A DNA stretch of 64,000 nt, from the NCBI GenBank assembly GCA_029204225.1, contig CM055099.1:40085192-40149191 (forward strand), read 5' to 3'. The translations under genes and the position numbers were made by a program. Shown here in pieces: positions 34,765 to 48,994 of this stretch (positions are counted from its first letter, which is position 1; each line of letters starts with the position of its first letter). The notes below the pieces were generated by a model that saw only the letters and a list, made by a program, of their open reading frames with translations, did not search any database and was not told the DNA's origin. Source of the DNA: Diphasiastrum complanatum (Eukaryota > Streptophyta > Lycopodiopsida > Lycopodiales > Lycopodiaceae).

Positions 34765-35600
34765 ACGCGCCAACGAGCAGGGAAAGCAGATATTCAAAAA
34801 CTATGCTAGGAGCAAGCATATTGAGATACAATATCATTTTGTGAGGGAGCAAGTCATTGCAAAGGAGGTGGAGCTTCAACATGTGTCTTCAAGGGAATGT
34901 GTGGTTGATATCTTCACCAAGGCATTGGGAAAAGACTTGTTCATGAAGCATAGGACTTCACTTGGAGTGTTATCAAAGTCTATGCTGAAACTAGTTGAAG
35001 AGGGAGTGTGTCAACTAGTTTCATCATATATTGCTATATTTCCATATTTGGCATATTGAGGCCAAAACTTGTTTTAGACTTAGAGATTGACTTTTCAGAG
35101 TTCATTAGTCTAAATTTCATTTGAATGAACACTTTTTGAAAGTGTGGGAAAGTTAGAATGCGAGTTTGAGTAGATTCAAATTTGAATAGTTAGGTACATT
35201 GAATCTAGACCCAAAATTAGTAAGGTTAGCATTTTGGTGGGAAAGCCAAGTGGCCAAATAGGGTTTGGACCTGTTATAAAAGGATGTAAGTCATGGAGAG
35301 AGTATTCTTCTCTCTTCTCTATCTCATTTCATGCTTATACATGGTTCTCTTGGGTTCTACTATCCATTGGTGCACTATCTTGGTGATTGCTTGCAATTCT
35401 ATTTGTAGAATGATCTATATTTGCTATTTTGGGATCCACACGTGTGAAATACAGTAGCTTGCTGATTTTGTACAGACAACAACAGTACTTTATCATTTCA
35501 TTCAAGTTTGATCAAGTTCTATTGGTGTTTGCATCTCATTTTGTGTGTAGATGCTGATTTTTTTACATTGGTGAGATTGGTAGTGTATTTCTCTTTCTAA
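34765..35600 (+). mobile_element. 3' end and LTR of a second Copia element
   Basis: 34765-35005 reads ARSKHIEIQYHFVREQVI and DIFTKALGKDLF, the C-terminal end of a Copia RNase H polyprotein, followed by a polypurine stretch agagggagtg. An LTR starts TGTCAACTAGTTTC at about 35009. It has a TATAAAAGG box at 35275-35283 and a CT-rich initiator region at 35306-35325. Its right end is not clear, somewhere between 35560 and 35602. The family differs from the surrounding Copia element. Confidence 0.72.
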
Positions 35601-35619
35601 CCAAAGATCATTCAAGTAG

Positions 35620-38600
35620 ATTGGATCTTAAGGATCTGAAATCTTTCACAATAAGCATCAGTCCAAGAAGAAGAATTTCAAGAACAAGAAGACAAAATCA
35701 GAGCAGTCAGATTCAACGCAACAACAACAACAACAACAGCACAAACGGCAACAGCCATCCAAGACCAAACTCTTTTCTAGATATTGCAAAAGATCAGACC
35801 ACGACATTAAGGATTGTCGCATCCTCAAGCACAATGAAGCGAGGAAGAAAATGCAGCAGCACCAAAATAGAGGTTCTGATTCTGTCAAAAATTCCCAAGA
35901 GGATGACAAGGCGTTGATGGTACAAGACCAACCAAGTAGAGATGTTTGTCAATGGTATCTTGATTCAAGTGCTTCACAGCACATGACACCATGTAAGAAC
36001 CTTTTCTCTACTCTCACAGCAACAGATTCAAAGTACATTTTCTTTGGCGACTCAGCTCACATAAGGTTGAAGGCCAAGGCTCCATTTGATTGCGGTTCCC
36101 TGATGACATCACTAGACAACTAAATGGTGTACTTTATGTACCCAAGTTAACAAAGAACTTATTATCTATTAGCAAGATCACTGATCGAGCTATAGAGCTT
36201 TGTTTACTGCTAGTCAATGTACTATTTTTTATGGAAATTCCAATGAAATCATCTCTGCACACAAAGAAAAAATTTGTATATCTTGAGTCACGATTATGCA
36301 CTTACTGTGAGTAGCTCTGATGCTCATGTTTGGCGTCAAAGACTAGGTCATTTAAACATGCGTTCAATCATGTACATGCATCATAACAAATTGTCAAAGA
36401 TATAAATATCAATGTTGTGTCTATAGCTAATCAGACTGTCTGTGAAAGAACAAAATTTCCAAGATGACAAGCCAAAAAAGCGAAGTCCATTCTATCACTG
36501 ATTCACAATGATTTACGTGGTCGTATGAGCGTACCCTCTTTGGGCCAAGCTCTATATTTTATCACATTCATTGATGATTACTCTCGGTTCACGAGAATTA
36601 TGTTCATAAAGAACAAGTCAAAAGCATTTAATTGCTTCAAAGAATTCAAGCAATATGCTGAGAATCATACTGGTCAGATAATCAAGGCCCTACGGTATGA
36701 TTCAGGGGGAGAGTATCTATCAAATAAAATGACGGACTACTTATCATCATGTGGCGTGCACCATCAGTTCACAGCCAGCTACACTCCACAGTAGAATGGT
36801 GTAGTTGAGCGAAAGAACCAAACATTGTTGGAAGCTGCACGATCCATGACTGTCACGGCTCAACTACCCAAGAATTTTTGGGCTGAAGCAATCTCTACAT
36901 CCTACTATATGCAAAAGTATTCCAACACTAAGGCTGTCGACTCCAAGGCACTGTTTGAAGCCTACTATGACTACAAACCAAGTCTGAAACACTTACATGT
37001 ATTTGGATGCCACTACTATGCTCAAATACTGTCTGATCTAAGGAAGAAACTAGACCCAGTAAGTTGTAAGTAAATATTTATCGGCTATTCAATGTCACAC
37101 AAGGCTCATCGCATTTATGATGTTGAGACAGGTTAGATCTCAGTCAGTCGCAACGTTGTCTTCCTTGAAGACAAATTCCATGATTTTAAGCAAAAGCAGC
37201 CAATGCAGGAGTTTGTTACAACAACTCCATTCTCCATAGATAGGCATCGACCTACGAATGTTCAAATGCAAAAGTTTGTCCCAATAGCTCCACTCACCAT
37301 CGATGGGCCCAAACCCACAACTGTTCAACCACAAGCTGACGTTGTCCCTGTCAGCTACCTAGGAGAAACATCCACTCAAGCACCTGCAGTCAAAAGATCT
37401 GCGAGACAACGACAGCAACCTGATCGTTTCATCCCTCAGGTGTTCATCAGTCATGATGAGCCTGCCACTGTTGCAGAAGCACTGTCAATGCCCAATGCAG
37501 ACAAATGGAAAATTGTCATGGATACTGAGTCTTGTCAATCCTCCTGCAGGTATAAAGCCTTCAAGAAAGCTCGATTAGTGGTTAAAGGATTTGAGCAAGT
37601 TTATGTAATAGCTTAAACTTACACCTTCAGTCCGGTGATAAAGCATCAATCTATTCACACCTTGCTGGCTATAGCTGCTGTAGAAGATCTGGACATTCAC
37701 CAGTTGGACGTCCAGACAACATTCCTTCACGGATACATACAAGAAGACATATTCATTTATCAACCAGAAGGTTACGTCTTTCAAGGCAAAGATCATTTGG
37801 TATGTAAATTACATAAGCAAGCTCCTAGGGCCTAGTTTGAAAGAATTGATCACTTCTTGTTGCAGCATTATTTCATGTCTTGCTCCGCAGACTCTAATGT
37901 ATATCTCAAACGTAAAGGGTCAAGCTATTATACATTGATGATTCATTAATTATCAGCAATTCAAATCAATTATTACAGAAAACCAAATCTTTGCTTTCAT
38001 CAAAATTTGAGATGACTGATTTAGGCCCAGTTCATTACCTTCTCGGTATGGGAATCAACAGAGATTGCGCAAGCAGAAAGATCGCCATAAGCCAAGAGTT
38101 CTATCTAATCAAAGTACTTCGTAGATATGGCATGGAGGACTGCAAGCCCATAGACACGCCTATGGATCCAGGATCTAAGCTGTCCAAAGACATGTGCCTT
38201 TGAACTCAAACAGATCAGCAAGAAATGTGCAGGTATCCTTATCAGTCCATCATAGGATCTATAATATATTCTATGATCTGCACACGACCTGATTTTGCAT
38301 ATGCAGTAAGCACATTGTCTCAATACATGTCCAATCCAGGCTTATAGCACTGGAAAGCTCTACAAAGAGTACTGAGGTACATTCAAGCTTCAAAGCACTA
38401 TGCTTTGAGCTACAATGGTAATACTGAAGGACCCATTTTATGGAACAGTAGAAAGCATAAATACATTTTGTTGTCCTCTACAGAATCCAAATATGTTGCA
38501 GCTACATCCGTAGTGAAGGAGATAATTTGGCTAAGAAGGCTACTACAAGATCTACACAGATCGGTCCAACAATACTCCAATGCAACAATCAAAGCTGCAT

Positions 38601-38829
38601 AGCTCTATTTCTGAACCCACGAACTCATAATAGAACTAAGCATATAGAAGTTCAATTCCATTTTCTTAGAGAGAAAGTTCATAATAAAGATGTTGTACTA
38701 AGTTACTGTCATATAGACAGTATGTTGGCTGATATTTTGACAAAGCCATTGTCTAGAGATAAACATTCTACTTTAGTAGATATGATAAATCTCAATTGCA
38801 GTTCAGATTCATAGCAGTAAGCTTAAGGG
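35620..38829 (+). pseudogene. Copia pol remnant: zinc knuckle to RNase H
   Basis: It begins with a poly-Gln/Asn linker and a CCHC-like knuckle (YCKRSDHDIKDC; the first Cys is lost). The protease motif is WYLDSSASQHMT with Gly changed to Ser. An integrase core is seen at 36520-37070 (FITFIDDYSRFT, LRYDSGGEYLS, then a stop where NG(V) follows). Reverse transcriptase is at 37540-38200 (KARLVVKGFEQ, QLDVQTTFLHG, MTDLGPVHYLLGM). The catalytic YVDD box is destroyed near 37930. RNase H (38250-38810) includes SSTESKYVAAT and ADILTKPL. More than ten stops are present, so the element cannot encode its own proteins. Confidence 0.85.
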
Positions 38830-38833
38830 GGAG

Positions 38834-40067
<1,234 letters not shown>

Positions 40068-40105
40068 AATTGGTATCAGAGCTGATAATCTCTATTTCAC
40101 GAACC

Positions 40106-40108
<3 letters not shown>

Positions 40109-40185
<77 letters not shown>

Positions 40186-40419
40186 GCGACCGTCAATTAC
40201 ATGCGGTAATGGTCCATTGGTCGGACCATTACTACAAATAATCTGGTCCTTGGGCATCTCGTGGCCTTCGCCACTCGCTGTCCGGATCCTAAATTATTTA
40301 TGATAATGGCCATTACCTACTACATAATTGACGTTCGCCAGATTTTTGAGCCATTTTGGGCCCCTATATAATTTTGCATAATATAGGGCCCGAATGTTTT
40401 GTGCTTGGGTGTGCACGAC

Positions 40420-40466
<47 letters not shown>

Positions 40467-40610
40467 GTCCATTGGTTGGACCATTACCACAAATAATCTA
40501 GTCCCTGGACATCTTGTGGCCTCGGTCGGCCACTCGATGCCCGGGTCCCACTTGTTTATGGTAATGGCCCTCCCAATGGCCATTACTACCTACTACATAA
40601 TGTATTTCAG
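40109..40610. repeat. (GA)n tracts and repeated inverted-repeat-bounded modules
   Basis: GA tracts are at 40109-40181 and 40423-40463. The segment 40185-40339 is bounded by GGCGACCGTCAATTAC and its near reverse complement at 40324-40339 (14 of 16 match), like a small MITE, but no target duplication was found. A second copy of its interior (aatggtccattggt...ggaccattac) lies at 40461-40600 right after the second GA tract. The block 40324-40420 with gggccc...tataatttt...gggccc matches 30076-30160. Confidence 0.6.
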
Positions 40611-43600
40611 AGAATTCATTAGTAGCGAGCGGACGGAATAGAAAAAGGTAGCATAGCGGAGAGAGAGAGAACTAACTACATTCCTATTAACTGATTGAGA
40701 AGGGCGAACTGCCCATTACATAGAGAGAGAGAGAAGTGGTCGAACCGTCATGTGACGTTTCACGACCCAAACCTATTCACATTAACTATCTATTATGAAA
40801 CGTTACTTTGGTTATGTGTGGATGCGCACATTATTATTCGCAACTTTGAAGATGTACTACTTTGAAGCACCTTGTTTATTTCTTTAGTATAGAATGGCAA
40901 AACACATAAATTTGTAGTAGAAGCCCTCATATGGCTTGCGTATTGCAAATTCTAAGCCAAAACAAGCTGCAAATGTGATACGGAATGTATATCCGTGAGT
41001 AGGGCAAAGAGATTGAGAGGAAAACATCACAAATACTTCCATGAGAATACTTCACAGATAAATCCAACAGCCAAGAATAACAATTCCAAATAGACCTGGG
41101 CATCAAACATCACGATATACCCAGACAAAGTCCAAATTTAATGGCTTGATAGAAGACAATTAAAACATAAGTTCTGCGTTTAACTTAAGCCGGGGTGGTA
41201 ATAGCCTTTGCAAGTAAAATATTTTCAAAGGAGCCTCTTAAGTAATCAAAGGTTTTCTTCTCAACACATCATAACTGTCAACTGCAGAGTTTTTGCTGAT
41301 TTGGAACAATTTTATTCATTGAAAGCAGAGGCTCTATAAAGTGTAGCAGGAGCTCTTCTTGAAAACGTGTAGCTCTACCATTTGTAATTATACGTCCAGT
41401 ATGTGCTTTGAGGTGCGCGAATACGGCCTGTAGCAGTGGATACCACGGCTCAGTCCTGCTCATGCTGTATTCGCCCTGCTCCCAGCGAACCCTTTCGTCC
41501 TTCTCAAAAAAACATTAGGAATCCATGTTCGGATAGTAATGCATGGAATGACTTCTATTCAGCAGAAAATTCAGAGACATTTTCATTTTTTTTCCAAAAG
41601 CTCTTAGCATAAAAGTTCGGGAGCAACTAATTGATGATTCAATATAGGAGTCATAATTATATAAGCTGTATCCTCCACACTTTTATGCCGACAGCTTCAT
41701 GCTCCCTATGTGCATATACATCGGTTTTGTACATGTGCACGTAAGCACATGTGGAGCTCACAATGGCATTCTATTTCTGGGCGTGTGCGGAACACACATA
41801 CACATAAAAACGTACCAGATCTCTTATGTTCTCACAAACTCCTATAACTACCTTGTATACTTAGATATCTATCTTTTGCTAAATGAACATAGATTTGGAT
41901 GGATTCCCTTTCACTCTTGGATTTCATCATATACCTCGACTACCACATGGTGATGCATGGATTGAAATTGGAGACTTGAATGGCTTCTTATTTGAGAACA
42001 TTTGGAAGATTCTAATTTTTACTCCAGCCAGATGTGCTCTGCAAAAGGTTCTAAAGCTGAGTACCCAATCGTCTAGGTGCATTGAAGAAGTGATGAATAG
42101 AGATAGCCCTGGTAAAGCTTCTAGAAAATGACAACCTGAAAAGCTTTGACCTTTAAAATTTATGCTCTCAACACGACCAGGATCCTAGAAGTTTTGAGCT
42201 TTAAGATTGATGCTCTCAACACATCCGGGAGAACTTGCACAATGAGCATGTGTGCAACTGAGTCTATAATGATGTGCTGAATTTGACCTTAACTCAAAAA
42301 ATGCCATTGCTACCCTTAAATGTTGAAGTAACCTTCTAGGATGGTTGCCTCATGTGAATGGTGTAGTGCACCAACATTGATGGTTATGAGAATTGCAACA
42401 AATCTATACTACACAAATACAGTGATCCTTGACCGGAAACAAGAATCCCCAACACAATAGCCCTTCCGGCATTTAAAGCATGAAAATTGCCAGCTTGACA
42501 TGGCCTGCTGGAACAAATTACTGTCAATCTCAACTATTGGCTGTAAAGAACCTACCTGCACTCTACTGATGCCCTAGAAATAATAACTATTCTCGAGCCA
42601 AATAACAAAAGGCTTTTTGAGTTTGGCAAGTCCAATTCTTTTTGGGGGGTGTTACATGCCTGAAAAATAGTTGTAATCACGAATTTATTCTCAAATGACC
42701 ATGTGATAGAAACACTATAATATCCTTTAGCTAGTAAAAGCTTTTTGCCAAGCCTGTACCAATCTGTACAAAATGCTGCTTCATTGCAAATTTTGACAAA
42801 ATTGCTTGCTTTTGACATGATGCACAAACATTGTGACTGTGGAGATTTCTTCCAAGTAATCCATGCATTTATATGTATTCTAGGCATTCCAATAAATCTA
42901 CCTTCGCTATGACTTATTTCTGATAGCACTCTGTCACCACTTTGCGTTCAAGTGCTCAAAGATCAACCAACCACGAATTTCCTTCAAAACTAAAAAATTC
43001 ATTTTCTTATGATCGTTAGACGAAGCTTGTGATGAAAGGAGGCAATTGCAACTGGAATAGTACAATGGAATTTAACTTAAACATATCATAAACCCCACAT
43101 TTGAATATCAAAATCCAAACTATAAATTTGTGTACATTTGAAGCTTTCTTCCCTCCAGTTGACAGATCTTTGGACAAGTGACTTCTTATAGGTGTACCCA
43201 GTTTACATGAATTGAATTACTTTTCTAATTTGTTTAATGACTAATTCCTTGTACGTTGCGCAAGCAGAACCAGCGCAAGCAGAACCATTTCTACGTCTGA
43301 ATGCACAATAAACCTCGGTGAAGAAGGATTCTAATAAGGAGAAAGCCCGAGGTTATGCCAGATTCTCATTCTTTTGGAAGGTACTTTCCTGCCTAGAGCC
43401 AAGTGACATATGCATCCCTTGTCACAATATGGTACCGTCAAGTAAGGTTTGCCCCAGTACTCGTTCATAATTATCTCTGGTACGAATTCTCTAGCTATCA
43501 GGTTCCCTTGATGGCTTTAATACAGGTGAATGTTTCATGTGCTCACAAGTCAGCCCATAAAATCAACAGCAGTAGGCAGACTCTATTTCTTGTGGTGGAC

Positions 43601-44713
43601 CTGATAAAACTCATATGTGCCTTCTTGATGGTCCATCCCAAGCTTTGGTCCTCTTGACCTGTTCCAGACTGTATTTGGTAGGATATTGCCATGATTTGAA
43701 TAATCAAAATAAGTCGACAGCAAGGTCTCAAGCCTATAAAGCAATAAAATACCATGGGTTGCCCTCTTCAGTTTCAGCATGGATCTTTTCCACTTTGTTG
43801 TGAACTTGGTTATGTTGCCCTCGCCATACTTCAGTTTCCCACCTGTAAATGAGTCAGAAAAGATATCACAGAGGGTCTGCATGCTTAGATTTCCCATCAA
43901 AGACAGCGAGTAATGCCAACACAAGGGAAAGCTTCTGAATACTTTCAATATTTCAAGAAGCAGCTTGCACTTTGTTGACCTCCAAGTTCTTGCCAACCTC
44001 CAAGTTTTCCAAGTGGCAACTACTTTTCCATTTTGATGAGATTCCATCAACCAGATGCATCTGGAATAATCACCATAGATGTTAAGTATCTAGTGAAACT
44101 AAATGCATACGCGAATAAATGGAAAGTTGATCAGCAACACGCTAGTGCTCAATGGAATATCACTCACCAAAAATTGTGACTGCCTAATGTGAATTAATTT
44201 AGTAGTAATGTATGTATCTTAGCATCTTCTTTGTGGTAGTACTTACGTGCACTACTGAACTTGCTATACTGAAATATCACACACTATCCTGCATGGCTTA
44301 TTTTACAGGCTTGTATCTTCTAAATTAGACACAAACAACTACCAAAAACATAAATCTCTGTCAATGTACCTGAATGGTCTGGGTGTACGGGTACTATATT
44401 GGTGTGGCAGGATGCACAAAGACGCAAAAAGCAAGTTGAATTCAGCTCTGAAGTAGTAGAATAGCTCTTTTAAAGAATCCATGTTCATTGTTGTGTCCCA
44501 TGAGTAAAGTATAACATAATTGTACAAAGATATCAAATGTGAAAGTTGTAATCCCTATAGACTAATTTATCAGAAAAAATGGTGGTGGTCATGACTTATA
44601 TTAGTCACCAGCAATTATTCCACTGTGAGAGCAACGTAGCTACATACCATTTTTGCATCCATATTTTTGACAGGTTTTTCAGTCTTTAATTATATGCAAC
44701 AAAAGGTTCATGG

Positions 44714-44715
<2 letters not shown>
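40611..44715. other. Mostly non-coding stretch with two possible orphan exons
   Basis: No complete gene was recognised. Two minus-strand pieces look coding but have no family assignment. One is 43842-43753 (acceptor TTTACAG, WETEVWRGQHNQVHNKVEK, donor GTATTT). The other is about 41500-41278 (EKDERVRWEQGEYSMSR, then PWYPLLQAVFAHLKAHTGR, stop at 41278). They lie in the same orientation 2.3 kb apart and could be the last exons of one gene, or chance. Confidence 0.3.

Positions 44716-44779
<64 letters not shown>
44716..44779. repeat. (CT)32 microsatellite
   Basis: An uninterrupted 64-bp CT tract lies about 120 bp left of a LINE reverse-transcriptase fragment. Confidence 0.95.
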
Positions 44780-44782
<3 letters not shown>

Positions 44783-44904
44783 ATCATCCATCCTATACTT
44801 ACTTACTGGTTAGGCTTTCATAATTTTGATTTGTGATGTAACAATGTTTTAGAATCGTTTCAGCCGTTCGGTGTGCATGCGTCAAAGGAGAGAGTTTATT
44901 GTTG

Positions 44905-45316
44905 CTTTGTTGATTTCAGGAAAGCCTTTGACTCGGTCCCATGACCCTTGCTTATTCATAGGTTGTGAGAGTTAGGCTTCTCCATAGATACAGTTTTGGC
45001 AGTAATGGCATTATATGAGAGGAGTTTGGGGTTGTTTCAGAGGAGAGTTTGGCATCTCAGATCCAGTGTTGAGCACTACTGGGGTGAAACAGGGATGTTC
45101 CTTATCACCTACTTTATTTGTCTCAGATCCAATGTTGAGCACTATTGGGGTGAAACAAGGTTGTTCCTTATCACCTGCTTTATTTGGACTATACATTGAT
45201 GAGCTTGAGGAGGTTATCAGTCGGGATGATGGTCTGGGTTGTGGCCTTGGTGATATCTTGATTGCCATACTATTATATGTTGATGATGTAGCTCTATTAT
45301 CACCGAACAGTGAGGG
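44905..45316 (+). pseudogene. LINE reverse transcriptase fragment with in-frame duplication
   Basis: Readable motifs are FVDFRKAFDSVP (about 44914-44943, with a stop after it), then GVKQGCSLSPTLF, LYIDELEEVISRDDG and the catalytic LLYVDDVALLSPNSEG (about 45265-45314). A 66-bp unit with the GVKQGCSLSP motif occurs twice in tandem (45055-45120, 45121-45186). This is a non-L1 type of plant LINE. It ends abruptly at 45316 against a Copia remnant of opposite orientation. Confidence 0.8.
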
Positions 45317-46530
45317 ACTAGCTCCGCACAAATCTGAGTGTACAATCTCAAGCACTTGCTTGGCCCTGACAGCTTCATTCTTATGGAACTTCTTTCTTCA
45401 TTGTTTCCCAAGTGCACGTGCTTCACAAAAGCCATTAGAGGGTAAACCGATTACCATATCATGTTTCTTCAGGACCTGTAGGCTTTGATAACTCAAGTGG
45501 CTATATCTCTTGTGCCATAACTTATCTTGTTCAGTACTCGTAGCAGCAAAGGCTTCCTGACTTGGAATAGGAGTATGCAACCTAAAAGGACCACCCTCCC
45601 GCGATCCTTTGGCAACAATCTTCTGATTATGCTCATTGTCCTTTACTAAACAAGCAGATTCATCAAACACTATTGTCATATTTTGTTTAGTAATAGCCCC
45701 AACTACAAGCAGGTTATTGGCTAACCCTGGTACAAATAGCACATTCTTTATTACCTTAACTTCTCTTGAAGGAAGCTTCACAGGTACATTGCCCTTCCCT
45801 TTGACCTGATGTGTTGCATTGCCCCCAAGGCACACACAACGTCCACAATTTATTCTTCAAAAGAATTAAACCACTCACGATGTGGAGTCATGTGTTTAGA
45901 GGCACCAGAATTTATGTACCAACCAGCACTCGCGGCATGTGTTGCCAATGCAGCAGTAAAGAGTTCAAAATGTCCATTGTCTTCATTATTGTTGTTTGCA
46001 ACCTTCTCAGCAAAGTGACCAGTATGCTTCTTGCCTTTCTTTTGCTCACTCTGCTTCTTACGGCATTCAAAAGCAAAATCCCTGTATTTATCGCAATAGT
46101 TGCAATTACCCTTTCTTTTAGGTGTACATGAAGAACCTGAAGTTTGAGAATCTGCAACTTGCATTTGACCCATCTGTTGCTCAAGAGATGAATCACCAGC
46201 GTTGAATTTGTACTTTTTCTTGCCTTTGGACTGCTTCTTCTTCTTTGAAGCAAATGCCTGCTCATCATTACCTTCCTCCTCACTTCTTCATGCATGAATA
46301 GGCCACATAACTCATGAAATGAGGGAAGTCTCTCCCTTACCGGGAGACTCATGGCATAGCCCTGATATAAGCATTTGACAAGCTATTTAAAGCTATAGAA
46401 ACTATGTCACTATCACAGATGCACTCTCCAACTGCAGGAAGCTGATCCTGACGATCCTTGATCTTCATTATGTGATCAGCAATTGAATCACTGGAGTCCA
46501 TCCTGATTGTACGTAGTTTATTCTATTAAT
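45317..46530 (-). pseudogene. Copia remnant: gag, protease, GAG-pre-integrase
   Basis: Reading leftward on the minus strand, gag pieces lie at 46530-46300. A zinc-knuckle-like CNYCDKYRDFAFECRKK follows at about 46100, then the protease WYINSGASKHMTPH at about 45910. Its active-site Asp has become Asn. The GAG-pre-integrase region (45835-45400) is nearly open, with FVPGLANNLL, LWHKRYSHLSYQSL and the start of integrase (VHSDLCG, 45320). The integrase, reverse transcriptase and LTRs are missing on the left, where the LINE fragment adjoins. Confidence 0.82.
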
Positions 46531-46599
46531 CTAAGTTCTCTTCGGTCTCTTATGGTGATCTTGATTTGTAAATGTGAGTGCTAATATGATTAATTAACT

Positions 46600-46775
46600 C
46601 CTATCTAGAATTTGAGCATCAAATTGTGACAAAATGTCCCTAAGATGTAATGATGAATTCCAAGATCCTTCACTTCAAACTCTTGACTAAGTTCATGCTT
46701 GACTTTATCAAATTTTATCATATATTTCATGTGAGTACAATATCATCAACATAGAGCAAAGAGATAGCAGTCCGG
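46600..46775 (-). pseudogene. Copia reverse transcriptase scrap
   Basis: The minus strand reads ALYVDDIVLT (catalytic YVDD, about 46755), then KVKHELSQEFEVKDLG- and YILG-like codons spread over two frames down to about 46610. It is in the same orientation as the fragment at 45317-46530 but out of order with it, so it is a separate or rearranged piece. Confidence 0.65.
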
Positions 46776-47056
46776 GTTAAAACTTAGAACTTAAGGTTTA
46801 AAATTCCCAATTTAGGGTATACGGAATCGGGATTTGGGATGATGCTGAAGGCAACTTGGGAACATGTGACGATTGCTGCAGGATATGGCAGCTCAGGTAC
46901 AAAGCGGTGGACTTGCAACTAGCAATGTCACCTACACAAGTGGCCCTTGATACGAGCACATATCCTTGCAGTGGCTACGATATAGCTGCTTCCAACACCA
47001 CACAACATTGGATTGATTGAGACCTTGCAGTGCTGGCAGCAACTGAGCGGATGCAC

Positions 47057-48247
47057 TGTAGCGCAGGCATCTCAAAGGGAGCCGGGAACCACGACTTAGC
47101 TTCCCAGCCTTCAACTCTTGTCATCCAAACCCACTTGACATACAAGCAGCCAACTCGCCAACAACGATCAGACTTAACCAACTTGAAGTTCCGAAAACCA
47201 ACATTGATATCCAACCTGGCGCCATGCCAGATCGGGGGTCCCGATGAGGGTGACTTCCCTCCAAGCAAGTCGCCCAACATACATCAAACTTAACCAACTC
47301 GAAGCTTCGTTACAAACGAGTAACATCCATTCCAAGCAAGCGGTCTGACTTACATCAGACTTAACCAACTGAAAGCTTCGTCACGAGCGCTGGAAGCCAA
47401 CCTGGCGCCACGCCAGACTGGACAGCCATAAACAGGTAACTTCCACCCAAGCAAGCCATCCAACTCAGCCGACAGGTTAGAGCCCGTTCCCCAAGAGCTT
47501 AACCCATTCACGTTCATGCAAGGAACACTCAGAACCACAAGCCGCGACAGATATGGAGACAACCAGTTCCTGGACCAAATGGTCCCGACAGCATACTGCT
47601 GGCATCCCGGGATACGACCCTCATCTATGTGCCAACTTAAAAATTTTGAAAGCGGCCTTACAGCTGGCGCTTTTACCAAACACTGAAACCCAGAAGGTAA
47701 TCAGAGTCAGTTTGAGGAAAATCCCACTTTATTGATAAATCTGAGAAGGTTACATTTCAAGTGTGTGACCGACCCTAGTCTCCGGGGTGCTAGCATGCCA
47801 AGGCGAGAGCCATGACAACATTCCAACAAGGGAGGCTGAGACTTGGTTGGAGCTCGCCCTAAGTCGCAACCCGCACTCCCCTATAGTATTGGTGAGATTC
47901 GGCACCCCCCCCTCATACCAAGCACTCTACCCAAGCTGGTAAAGCACGTTCTTCTCTCTCTAGGATTTTCTCTTTCTAGAAATTCATTTTCTCTCTCTAG
48001 ATTTTATTGATCCCCAAGATTCCTTTAATTATGCCTAGATCGTGTGAGGTGATTGCACATCGATCTGAGCTCTTTGGACTTCGCTAGAACCGATCAAAGA
48101 TTTTCAGCCATAGGAACTTGGCGCTGGCTGGATTCTGGTCACAGTGGCGCCGGGAGCACCGGGAGCAGCAGGGGCGCTGCTGGCGCCGGGGACAATGCTG
48201 GCGCCAGTGACGCCGGAAGTAAAGCTTATGAAGATAGCTTTACAACA
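47057..48247 (-). repeat. 3' LTR of the non-autonomous element (1191 bp)
   Basis: On the minus strand it begins TGTTGTAAAGCTATCTTC at 48247 and ends GCTACA at 47057. Short indels relative to the other LTR occur in the region around 47590-47610, where the 5' LTR has an extra ctggcaccacgg block. Confidence 0.92.
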
Positions 48248-48994
48248 TCCACCCCACCTTTATAAAATCTGATGTCCTCATCAGATGTCAGATTAAAGTA
48301 AAGGTGTCTCCCAATTAAAATAACTACACATTTAAACTACTCAATTTACTGGCCACTTTTTATTAACATTGAAGCTGGCACACCACAAGTCGGAGGCTCA
48401 GCTCTTTGTACTGAAAAATTACATAACTTGAAAATATCTCTTTGTCTGGGAAAAGCGTAGATTTGATATCGCTTTCGTAAAACCCAAGAACCTTATTAAC
48501 TGGTGACAGAGGCCTTTCTTTGAAATGTTCGCCCCTGTCGCTTCTGACTTTCGACTTTGGAACTCCTTTGAGCTCCTGATTTGTCCTTGATGCACTTTGT
48601 GTTGAGCTCCCTGAGCTCCAGATTTGATCAGTTTCGCACAGGTATCAACGCTCCCTGAGCCAAAGGATTTATCGTTTGATTGCCCACTTTATGGTCCACT
48701 CCGTGCCTTGTTGCTTCTGCACCTTGATTTCTCTCCTTGTCCCAGCCTGATCTTGATACTTTTCCATCTTGGCTCTTTAAGATAGGCAAAGATTGAGTAC
48801 TCCGCAATGCACCTCTCACTTAGCTTGAAGTAGCTCTTTGAATCAGCCCAAATGTAACCATTGACCTCGTGGAAAGGCACCCGTGCTTACACTGTGGGCA
48901 GCACCTTGCACAACAGTTGTCTTGATGAACCCCAAACAGTGGCCATTTCCGTGAGATCCGCATAGCTGACCGGCCAGTCGGCTCTGATACCACA

